Shown here: piece after piece, positions 1-8,700 of the stretch
Position numbering within the stretch: the stretch's first letter is position 1
Layout of the letters: each line of letters opens with the position of its first letter
NCBI GenBank assembly: GCA_903919045.1
Contig: CAIXGU010000219.1
Span: 1-38,021 of the forward strand
Origin: an uncultured Eubacteriales bacterium
GTDB taxonomy: Bacteria > Bacillota > Clostridia > Saccharofermentanales > UBA5734
Reading direction: 5' to 3'
DNA: 38,021 nt
Notes under the pieces: model-generated
Database searches by the model: none
The model's input: the letters and a program-made list of their open reading frames with translations, nothing else
Told to the model about the DNA's origin: nothing
Position numbers and translations under genes: made by a program

Positions 1-1
1 G

Positions 2-388
2 GACTCGCCGTTCCGCGAGACGGCGAACGTGAAGGACGGCTCGAACGTGATGGCCGACATGGCCGTGCAGAGCTTCGCAGGCAACGCGGCGCGCGGGATG
101 ACCCTCGTCGCGCTGCACAACGGCGGCGGCGTCGGGATCGGAAAGGCGATCAACGGCGGCTTCGGCCTCCTGCTCGACGGGAGCGCGCGCGTCGACGCCG
201 TCATCCGATCGGCGATCCCGTGGGACGTCCTGTCGGGCGTCGCGCGGCGCAGCTGGGCCGGGAATCCCGCGAGCATCGAGACGGCGGAGGCGTACAATCG
301 AAGCCAGGAGGGCGCGGCGCGGATCCCGCTGCCGCACCGGGCGGACGACGGGCTCGTCGCCCGGACCCTCGCGGAGCGGTTGGGGTAG
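2..388 (+). CDS. hutU: Urocanate hydratase (urocanase), C-terminal part, truncated by window edge
   Basis: Frame continuous with ORF 29..388; 'ALHNGGGVGIGKAINGGFGLLLDGS' resembles the urocanase C-terminal NAD-binding segment; followed by other histidine-degradation genes. Confidence 0.9.
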   Translation, partial: DSPFRETANVKDGSNVMADMAVQSFAGNAARGMTLVALHNGGGVGIGKAINGGFGLLLDGSARVDAVIRSAIPWDVLSGVARRSWAGNPASIETAEAYNRSQEGAARIPLPHRADDGLVARTLAERLG

Positions 389-404
389 GGAGGACGCGGA
401 ACGG

Positions 405-1316
405 ATGGGGAGCGCGGCGGACGGACGGATCGTGGAGTGCGTGCCGAACGTGAGCGAGGGGCGGGACCCGCAGGTCGTCGAGGCGCTGCTCGGGGCCGTC
501 CGCGGGACGCGGGGCGCCACGCTGCTCGACGCGTCGAGCGACCCGAGCCACCACCGCACCGTGATCACGTTCGCCGGCCCGCCGGAGGCCGTCGAGGAGG
601 CCGCCGTGCACCTCGCGCGCGAGGCCGCCGTGCGGATCGACCTGACGCGCCACCGCGGGGAGCACCCGAGGATGGGCGCCGTGGACGTGATCCCGCTGAT
701 CCCCCTGCGGGGCGTGACGGTCGAGGAGGCCGTCGCCCTGTCGCGCCGCGTCGGAGAGCGCGTGTGGGCGGAGGCGGGCATCCCGGTGTTCCTCTACGAG
801 AAGTCGGCGACCGCGCCCCACCGCGCGAACCTCGCGGATATCCGACGCGGGCAGTTCGAGGGGATGGCCGCGAAGGTCCTGGAGCCGGAGTGGGAGCCGG
901 ATTTCGGCGGACGCCGGATCCACCCGACGGCCGGCGTCGTCGCCGTGGGCTGCCGCGCGCCGCTCGTCGCGTTCAACGCCAACCTGTCCACGCCCGACGT
1001 CGCCGTCGCCTCGCGCATCGCGAAGGCGGTCCGCGCGTCGTCCGGCGGGCTGCCCTGCGTGAAGGCGCTCGGCGTGCGGCTCGAGGAGCGCGACCTCGCG
1101 CAGGTCTCGATGAACCTGACGGATTTCGCCGTGACCTCCCTCCGCACAGTCCTCGACGCCGTGCGCGCCGAGGCGGAGAAGGAGGGCGTCCGCGTCGTCG
1201 GCACGGAGATCGTCGGCCTCGTGCCGGCCGCCGCGCTGGGTCCCGAGGAGGGCCGCGACCTGAGGCTCGAGGCGTTCGACGCGGACCGCCAGGTCCTGGA
1301 GCGGCGCCTTGGCTAG
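405..1316 (+). CDS. ftcD: Glutamate formimidoyltransferase
   Basis: 'VECVPNVSEGRDPQVVEAL', 'DPSHHRTVITFAGPPEAVEEAA', 'RHRGEHPRMGAVDVIPLIPL' typical of the family; next to hutI and fchA. Confidence 0.93.
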   Translation: MGSAADGRIVECVPNVSEGRDPQVVEALLGAVRGTRGATLLDASSDPSHHRTVITFAGPPEAVEEAAVHLAREAAVRIDLTRHRGEHPRMGAVDVIPLIPLRGVTVEEAVALSRRVGERVWAEAGIPVFLYEKSATAPHRANLADIRRGQFEGMAAKVLEPEWEPDFGGRRIHPTAGVVAVGCRAPLVAFNANLSTPDVAVASRIAKAVRASSGGLPCVKALGVRLEERDLAQVSMNLTDFAVTSLRTVLDAVRAEAEKEGVRVVGTEIVGLVPAAALGPEEGRDLRLEAFDADRQVLERRLG

Positions 1317-2556
1317 CGCGCGGACGGTCCTCGTCCGGAACATCGGCCTCCTCGCGACGCCCGAAGGCGGCGCGCCGCTGCGCGGCGCCGCGCAGGGCGC
1401 GGTCCGCCGGCGGCGGGACGCCTCCGTGCTGCTCGTCGGCGGCGTCGTGGCCGGCGTCGCGGAGGGCGGGGAGATTCCGCGGCACCCGCCGGACGTCGCC
1501 GCTTCCGGCGTCGAGGAGATCGACGCGGGCGGGCGCCTCGCGACCCCCGGGCTCGTCGACGCGCACACGCACCTCGTCTTCGCGGGCTTCCGCCAGCACG
1601 AGGTCCCGCTGCGCCTGCGCGGCGCCTCCTACGGCGAGATCCTCGCGGCGGGCGGCGGCATCCTGTCGACGGTGGCCGCGACGCGCGCCGCCTCCGAGGA
1701 CGCCCTCTTCGAGCGGGCCGTCGGGTTCGTGCGGGAGATGGCCGGGCACGGCGTCGTCCTCGTCGAGGCCAAGAGCGGCTACGGGCTCGACGCCGCCACG
1801 GAGGAGAAGCAGCTGCGCGTGGTGCGCCGGCTCGCGTCGGAGCCGGGGCTCGGCGTCGGTCTCGTCCCGACATTCCTCGGGGCGCACGCGGTCCCGCCGG
1901 AGTACGCGGGGCGCGCGGACGCCTACGTCGACCTCGTCTGCCGGGAGATGCTCCCGCGGATCGCCGCGGCCGGCCTCGCGGAGGCCTGCGACGTCTTCTG
2001 CGAGCGGGGCGCCTTCACGCCGGCGCAGTCCCGCCGCGTGCTCGCCGCCGCCGCCGCGCTCGGCCTGCGGACGAAGGTCCACGCGGACGAGCTCGAGGAA
2101 TCGGGCGGGAGCGCCCTCGCGGCGGAGATCGGCGCCGCGAGCGCCGAGCACCTGGTCGCGACCGGCGACGCGGCGCTCGACGGGATGGCCCGCGCCGGGA
2201 CCGTCGCGGTCCTGCTGCCGGGCACTTCGCTGTATCTCGACCGACCGTTCGCCCGCGCGCGGGAGATGGTCGCCCGAGGCGTCCCCGTGGCGATCGCGAC
2301 CGACTTCAACCCGGGGTCCTGCCCGTCGCCCGACCTGGAGCTATGCATGACGCTCGGCTACGTGAAGTACCGGCTCTCGCCCGAGGAGATCCTCGTGGCG
2401 GTCACCCTGAACGCGGCCTGCGCGCTCGGGCGCGGCGCGACGCACGGGTCCGTCGAGCCGGGGAAGAGCGGCGGAGTCGTCCTGTGGGACGCCGAGGATC
2501 TGGAGACGCTCGCATACCGGATGGGCAGTCGCCTCGCGCTGCGGACGATCCGGTGA
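1309..2556 (+). CDS. hutI: Imidazolonepropionase
   Basis: Amidohydrolase metal motif 'TPGLVDAHTHLVFAG', 'KSGYGLD', 'KVHADELEESGG', 'ATDFNPGSCPSP'; overlaps the ftcD 3' end by 8 bp. Confidence 0.93.
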   Translation: MASARTVLVRNIGLLATPEGGAPLRGAAQGAVRRRRDASVLLVGGVVAGVAEGGEIPRHPPDVAASGVEEIDAGGRLATPGLVDAHTHLVFAGFRQHEVPLRLRGASYGEILAAGGGILSTVAATRAASEDALFERAVGFVREMAGHGVVLVEAKSGYGLDAATEEKQLRVVRRLASEPGLGVGLVPTFLGAHAVPPEYAGRADAYVDLVCREMLPRIAAAGLAEACDVFCERGAFTPAQSRRVLAAAAALGLRTKVHADELEESGGSALAAEIGAASAEHLVATGDAALDGMARAGTVAVLLPGTSLYLDRPFARAREMVARGVPVAIATDFNPGSCPSPDLELCMTLGYVKYRLSPEEILVAVTLNAACALGRGATHGSVEPGKSGGVVLWDAEDLETLAYRMGSRLALRTIR

Positions 2557-2575
2557 GGAAGAGGAAGGGGACGCC

Positions 2576-3205
2576 ATGAAGCTCGCCATCGCCACCCTGA
2601 CGCAATACCTCGAGGCCCTCTCCTCGGCGGAGCCCGTCCCCGGCGGCGGCAGCGCGGCGGCCCTCTGCGGCGCGCAGGGCGCGGCGCTCGTCGCCATGGT
2701 CGGCGCACTCACCCTCGGGAAGCCCCGCTACGTGGCCAACGAGGTGGAATGCCTCTCCGCGATGGAGAGGGGGCGCGAGCTCGCGCGCCGGCTCGAGGCG
2801 CAGGTCGACGCGGACGCGGACGCCTATCGCGCCGTCCTCGCGGCCGTCCGTCTGCCGAAGGCGACGGACGAGGAGCGGACGCGGCGGGCGCAGGCCATCG
2901 CGGAGGCGACGAAGGGCGCGGCGGAGGCGCCGATGCTCACGCTCGCGCTGGCGCTGGAGGCGCTGCAGGCCGCGCGCACGCTCGTCGGGCGGTCGAACGC
3001 CGCGTGCGCGAGCGACCTCGGCGTGGCGGCGGCGAGCCTGGCCGCATGCGCCAAGGGCGCCTGGCTGAACGTTCGGACGAACCTGCCGGGGATCCCGGAC
3101 GAAGGGGAGCGGGCGCGGCTGTCGGCTGAGGGGACCTTCCTCGCGGTCGAGTGCGAGACCCTGGCGTCGGAGATCGGCCACGCCGTGACGCGGACGCTGG
3201 AGTAG
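2576..3205 (+). CDS. fchA: Formimidoyltetrahydrofolate cyclodeaminase / cyclodeaminase family protein
   Basis: 'SAEPVPGGGSAAALCGAQGAALVAMVGALTLGK' typical N-terminus; hut operon context. Confidence 0.9.
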   Translation: MKLAIATLTQYLEALSSAEPVPGGGSAAALCGAQGAALVAMVGALTLGKPRYVANEVECLSAMERGRELARRLEAQVDADADAYRAVLAAVRLPKATDEERTRRAQAIAEATKGAAEAPMLTLALALEALQAARTLVGRSNAACASDLGVAAASLAACAKGAWLNVRTNLPGIPDEGERARLSAEGTFLAVECETLASEIGHAVTRTLE

Positions 3206-3258
3206 AGGGCGCGCAGAGCGGGTGCCGAAGGGCGTCCGCTCCTCGGGACGTCAGGACG

Positions 3259-4449
3259 TCAGGAACCGGCCTCCGGGGTTCCGGTCGGCGTCGCCGTGGC
3301 CGCCTGCGGGGTGACGTCGGCCGTGCCTTCGTCGATGCCCCGCTCGACCATCTTCTGCAGGAGGAAGGCCACCCGGTCGACGCGGTCCTTGAGACGGTCC
3401 GCGTCGAGGATCTCCTGGAGCGCGGCGAGGCCGTCGGACGGCGTTCCGCGGATCCGGCCCATCGTCGTCGAGAAGGCCGGGTTGCGGCTCTCGGCGGTGG
3501 CGTCGAGGGAGCGCGCGAAGAAGTCGTAGGATTCGAAGAAGACGACGGGGATGCCCTTCGCGTCGAACGGAACCCAATCCGACTTGTTGGAGGACACCTC
3601 GCGGAACAGCACCGGCGCGCCGTCGCCGAGCAGGTCGACGGAGAAGCCGGCCTGGTTCGTGCGGAGGTCGATGCTGTACTTGATCGCGAGGTCGGTCATC
3701 TCGTAGAGCTTCTTGCGCATCGCGTACTTGCGGCCGGCCGCGAGCGAGGACCAGCCCGCGTTCGCGTAGAGCTTGTCCCCGGCGTAGATCGACTCCACGC
3801 AGTACACGGCCTCCAGGCCGGCGAGGTCGACATCGCTCAGCCCGCTAAGGTATACGCGGGCTCCGAGCTGATCCGCGCCGCCGGCGCCGAAGAACGCGAA
3901 CCGGACGTCGAAGCCGTTGGCTTCGGACTTCAGGGCGCGGGCGGCCTGCAGCAGCGCGGCGATGCCCGACGCGTTGTCCTGGATTCCATCGTAGCCGGGC
4001 GCCGCCTCGGCTTCGGCGGACCCCAGGAGCGTGTCGTAGTGGGCGCACAGGAGAACGGTGCGGCGGACCGAGCGCGTCTCGCCGGATGCCGGGTCGGTGA
4101 CGCGGAATCCGGTTCCGCGGCGGGTCGCGACGAGATTGCGGGACGTCGCCTCGCCCCGGTCCTCGGGGACGGGCGTCCCGTTCGCGTCGAAGAACGACTC
4201 GGCGACGTCGTAGCCGAGCTCGCGGAGTTCCGTCTTGAGGTATTCGGCCGCCGCGGCCTCCCCGGCGGAGAAGGCCTTCCGGAAGGGGACGGCCGTGGCG
4301 AAGGCGGTCGCGAACATCGCGCCGTAGGTCTCGGTGTCCTTGTAGGTCTCCGTCGCGGCGTTCTCCGAGCAGCCCGCCGTCAGGACGGCGGCCGAGAGGA
4401 GGAGGGCCGCCGCGAGGGCGCGGCGACGGGGCGGGAGGAGGACAGGCAT
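3259..4449 (-). CDS. M28-family peptidase-like lipoprotein, predicted catalytically impaired
   Basis: Signal peptide with lipobox 'LLLSAAVLTAGCSE'; M28 core 'LLCAHYDTLLG...YDGIQDNASGIAALLQAARAL...FDVRFAFFGAGGADQLGARVYLSG'. Start taken at ATG 4449; the longer ORF to 5772 is read-through on the opposite strand of hemW. Confidence 0.82.
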   Translation of the reverse strand: MPVLLPPRRRALAAALLLSAAVLTAGCSENAATETYKDTETYGAMFATAFATAVPFRKAFSAGEAAAAEYLKTELRELGYDVAESFFDANGTPVPEDRGEATSRNLVATRRGTGFRVTDPASGETRSVRRTVLLCAHYDTLLGSAEAEAAPGYDGIQDNASGIAALLQAARALKSEANGFDVRFAFFGAGGADQLGARVYLSGLSDVDLAGLEAVYCVESIYAGDKLYANAGWSSLAAGRKYAMRKKLYEMTDLAIKYSIDLRTNQAGFSVDLLGDGAPVLFREVSSNKSDWVPFDAKGIPVVFFESYDFFARSLDATAESRNPAFSTTMGRIRGTPSDGLAALQEILDADRLKDRVDRVAFLLQKMVERGIDEGTADVTPQAATATPTGTPEAGS

Positions 4450-4500
4450 GGAACGCTCCTTCTTCCGCGCGCACGCGGAGGCTCGGGAAAGGTCAGATGC

Positions 4501-4506
4501 TATAAT
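4501..4506 (+). promoter_or_regulatory. Extended -10 element (TGC-TATAAT) upstream of the hemW-like gene
   Basis: 'atgcTATAATatc' 24 bp upstream of the ATG at 4531; no good -35. Confidence 0.5.
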
Positions 4507-4530
4507 ATCACGGACTGGAGGCGTCCATCC

Positions 4531-5679
4531 ATGCACCTGTCCCCGCCGTCCGCGGCCTACGTCCACGTCCCGTTCTGCGCGCACCGCTGCGGGTACTGCG
4601 ATTTCACGACGTACGCCGGCCTCCTCCCGCTCGTCCCCGCGTATTTCGACGCCGTGCGGCGGGAGATCGCCCGCGCCGCGCCCGGTTTGGACGCCGTCCG
4701 GACGGCGCCGCTCGCGACGGTCTACTTCGGCGGCGGCACGCCCTCCCTCGTCGACGAGGCGGAGCTCGCCGCGACGATGCGGGCCCTCGACCGCGCCTTC
4801 GGCTTCGCGACGGACCTCGAGGCGACCCTGGAGGTCAACCCCGGCACGCTCCGCCGCGGCGCCCCCGAGGCCTGGCGCGCGGCCGGCTTCAACCGCGCCA
4901 GCGTGGGCGTCCAATCCTTCTCGGACCCGCTCCTCCGCGCGCTCGACCGCATCCACACGGCCGACGAGGCGGAGGCCGCGCTGCGCGTCCTCGCCCGGGC
5001 CGGCTTCCGGAACCTCTCGGTCGACCTCATGCTCGGGCTCCCGGGCCAGGCCGAGTCGGACGTCGTCGAAGCGGTGGATCGCGCCGCCGCGCTCGGCGCC
5101 GTGCACGTCTCGTTCTATTCGCTGACCGTCGAGGAGGGCACGCCCTTCGCCGCCCGCTACCCGGACGGGCGCGGCCTCCCGGACGACGACGAGGAGCGCC
5201 GGCTCTACGACGCGGCGCTCTCGGCCCTCGCGCGGCACGGCTTCGCCCAGTACGAGATCAGCAGCGCCGCGCGGCCGGGCTTCCGGTGCCGGCACAACCT
5301 CGTCTACTGGTCCGCCGAAGGGTACCTCGGCTTCGGGGCCGGCGCCCACGCCTATGTCGACGGCGTGCGCCGCGGGAACCTGCCGGGGATCGAGGCCTAT
5401 ATCCGGGCCCTCTCGGCGGACGGCTCCGCGGTGGCGTCCCGCGAGACCGTCGACGCCGACGGGGCCGCGGCCGAGACGATGCTGCTCGGCCTGCGCATGA
5501 ACGACGGCGTCTCCCGCACGGCCTACGCGGCGCGCTTCGGGGAATCGCCCGAGGCGCGCTTCGGGCACGCCCTCGCCGCGCTCGTCCGCGACGGGCTGGT
5601 CTCGGACGACGGCGACCGCATCCGGCCGACCCGGAAGGGGATCGACTTCTCGAACGTCGTCTCGCGCGCCTTCCTGTAG
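4531..5679 (+). CDS. hemW: Radical SAM heme chaperone HemW / coproporphyrinogen III oxidase-like
   Basis: 'AYVHVPFCAHRCGYCDFTTYAG' CxxxCxxC motif; 'VYFGGGTPSLVD'; 'FNRASVGVQSFSD'; SD 'ctggagg' before the ATG. Confidence 0.92.
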   Translation: MHLSPPSAAYVHVPFCAHRCGYCDFTTYAGLLPLVPAYFDAVRREIARAAPGLDAVRTAPLATVYFGGGTPSLVDEAELAATMRALDRAFGFATDLEATLEVNPGTLRRGAPEAWRAAGFNRASVGVQSFSDPLLRALDRIHTADEAEAALRVLARAGFRNLSVDLMLGLPGQAESDVVEAVDRAAALGAVHVSFYSLTVEEGTPFAARYPDGRGLPDDDEERRLYDAALSALARHGFAQYEISSAARPGFRCRHNLVYWSAEGYLGFGAGAHAYVDGVRRGNLPGIEAYIRALSADGSAVASRETVDADGAAAETMLLGLRMNDGVSRTAYAARFGESPEARFGHALAALVRDGLVSDDGDRIRPTRKGIDFSNVVSRAFL

Positions 5680-5699
5680 ACGTCTCGCGCGCCTTCCTG
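5658..5699. repeat. 19-bp direct repeat spanning the hemW stop codon (5658-5676 and 5681-5699)
   Basis: 'cgtctcgcgcgccttcctg' occurs twice, offset 23 bp, with a degenerate third unit ('ccgccccgcgccttcgtg') immediately after. Confidence 0.85.
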
Positions 5700-5795
5700 C
5701 AGCCGCCCCGCGCCTTCGTGCCGTCGCCCCGCGCCGCATCCCCGCCTCCGCGCGCGGCCCGGCGGCTCGCATTCCCGATATGCTACACTCGTTCC

Positions 5796-8700
5796 ATGGG
5801 ACTTCGCATCCTCCATGGCGGCATCGGAAGCGGCCGGACCCGACGCGTGCTCGCCGAGATCCGGGCGGCGGCCGAAGCGCGCCCGGAGAGCCGCGCGCTG
5901 CTCGTCGTCCCGGACCCCCTGAAGCTCGATACCGAAGCCTTCCTGATGCAGGCGACGGATCGCCGGTCGCTCCTTCTGGCCGAGGTCCTCGGCTTCCGGC
6001 GCCTCGCGGAGCGCGTCCTCGGCGAGGTCGGCGGGCTCGCCGCCCGCTACGTCGACGCGTCGGGCCGCACGATGGCGGTCCACCGCGTCCTCAAGGCGCA
6101 CGCCGCGGAGCTCGCCGCGTTCGGCCCGATGGCCGACCGGCCCGGCTTCGTCCCGCAGGTCGAGACCGTCCTTTCCGAGCTCCGCCGCTACGGCGTCCGC
6201 CCGGATGACCTCGTCCGGTCGCCCGCCGAGAGCGGGGACGACAGGGCCGCCGCCTCCTTCCGCGGCAAGGCGCACGACCTCGCGGTCGTCCTGCGCGGGT
6301 ACGAGGAGACGCTCGACCGACTGGGCCTGCTGGACCCCGGGGGCGACCTCGACCGCCTCTCCGGGATCCTGCGCAGTGCGGCCGCGGACCGGGAATGGCC
6401 CTATGATCGGATCGCCTGGCTCCGCGACGCGTCGGTCTGGATCGACGGCTTCGGCGAGCGGCGCGACTTCACGCCCCAGGAGACGCGCGTCGTCGAGGCC
6501 CTCGCCGGACTGTGCCGCGAGGTGACCGTGACGCTGTGCGCCGACATCGTCCCGGGGGACGAGGCCGCCGCGCTCGACGGACCCGACGCGCTCGCGATCG
6601 GGCGACGCACCGCGTATCGCCTGAACCGCCGCCTCGCCCCTCTCCTGGTCCCCGGCGGCGTCGTGGCGCTGGATTCCCCCGGCCGCGGCCTCCACCCGGA
6701 GCTTTTGCACCTCCGCCGCTCCCTCGAGCGAGGATTCTCCGAGCCGTACGACGGTCCGGCGGACGCGGTCGTCGCGTTCGAGGCGTCGGACGCGTATGAG
6801 GAGACGGCCTGGGCGGCCGCGGAGATCCGACGCCTCGTCGAGGCCGGGAATCTCCGTTTCAGGGACGTCGCGGTCGCGGCCTGTTCCTTCGAGGCGTACG
6901 CGCCCCTGCTCGAGTCCGCCTTCGAGGCCTCCGGGGTCGCGGCGTTCCTCGACCGGGAGGTCCGCCTGACCGGATCCGCGCTGCCCCGCTTCGTGCTGTC
7001 GTTCCTCAACATCGCGTCCGCCTCGTGGTCGCTCGAGTCCGTGATGGCCTGCCTGCGGACGGGCCTCGCCGGCGTGGAGCCCGAGGAGGCCGACCGGCTC
7101 GAGAACTTCTTCCTCGCGCGGGGGATCCGCGGGAAGAACCGGATCTTCGACGACCGTCGCTACGCGCCGGACTTCGAGGCGGAATCCGCCGTCCTGACCG
7201 GAGATGCGGACGAGGAGGGCGAAGGCCCCGGGACCGGTTCCGGAAGCGGAACCGGCACCGGGACCGTACGCGCCGCGACCGAAGCGGACGCCGTCCGCGC
7301 GATCCGCGACCGGGCGCTCCGGCCGCTCGCCGACGCGCTCGAGTCCGTCGGAGGCCGGAAGACCTGCTCCGAGCGCTGCGCCGCTCTCGAGACCTACCTG
7401 CGGGATCGCGGGATGCCCGACCGCGTCTACAGGCTCGCGGACGCGCTGCGCGCGAAGGGACTGGCCGACGGGTCGATGCGCCTCGTCAAGTCGTGGAACG
7501 CCCTGTGCTCGGTGCTCCGGCAGATGGAGGACGTCGCCGGCGACGAGCCGATTCCGCTGGACGACTTCGCGGCGCTGCTCTCATCCGGCATCGACGCCGC
7601 CCGCGCCGGCACGATCCCGGCCTCCCCCGACGCCGTGATCGCCGGTCCGCCGGACCGGGTGATCGCGCGCCGGCCCGCCGTGCTGTTCGTCCTCGGGGCG
7701 TCCGCCGACGCGCTGCCGCAGAAGGGCGTCTCCGAAGGCCTCCTCACCGCGGCGGACCGCGAGAGCCTCGCCGCCGAGTCGGGGATCGACCTCCCGAGCG
7801 GCGTGGCGGACAAGCCCTTCGAGGACGCGTTCCGGGAGTATTCGCTGCTGTCGCTGCCGACGGAGCGCCTGTATCTCGGCTACGCCGCGACCGACCGCAA
7901 GGGCGCGAACCTGGACCCTTCGCCGACGGTCGTGCGCGTCGCCGAGCTGCTGCCCGGACGCCGCCGCGTGCGCGTCGGCCCGCTCGCCGAGGCCGGCCCC
8001 GAAGACCCCCGGCGGCGCGTCGCGCCGGCCGGCCCCGCGCACGGGAACGTCTCCGCCGGCGAAGATGCCGACCCGGACCTGCGGACGGTCCGGCTGCCGG
8101 CCGGCCTGGTCGCCGCCGCATACGGCGGCGCGCCGTCGATGAGCGTCTCCCAGCTGGAGACCTACGCGGCCTGCCCCTTCTCGCATTTCTGCAAGCATCT
8201 GCTCGCGCTCCGTCCGAGGGACGAGTGGAAGCCCGAGCTCTCCAGCGCGGGCACGCTCGCGCACGGCGTCGTGGAGCTGGCGATGGACGCGCTCCGCGGC
8301 CGGATCGAGGCGTCGCTGCGGGAAGGCGGGGACCCGGACGACGTGCTGCGGGACTACCTGGCTTCCGACGTCGGCGCGGAGGTGGACCGGCTGCTCCGCA
8401 CGGCCGCCCGACGCGAGCGGCTCGGCATGTTCTTCGACGAAGGCTTCCGCATGTCGGCCGGCCGCAAGGTCCGCGACACGGCCGAGGCCTCTCTCCGCGC
8501 GGCCGCGCGCCAGCTGCTCGGGAGCCCGTTCCGGCCCGTCCTCGCCGAATGGGGCTTCGGGACGGAGACGGGGAACGCGCTCGTCGTGCGGCTCGCCGAC
8601 GGCACGCCCGTGCGGTTCCAGGGCCGCGTCGACCGCGTGGACGCCGATCGCTCCGGCGACGACGAGCGCTTCGCGATCGTCGACTACAAGACGGGCGACA

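Noticed and set aside
3259-5772. 837-aa minus ORF as a single fusion protein
   Set aside because: Portion beyond 4449 is antisense to hemW; the signal peptide/lipobox defines the start at 4449.
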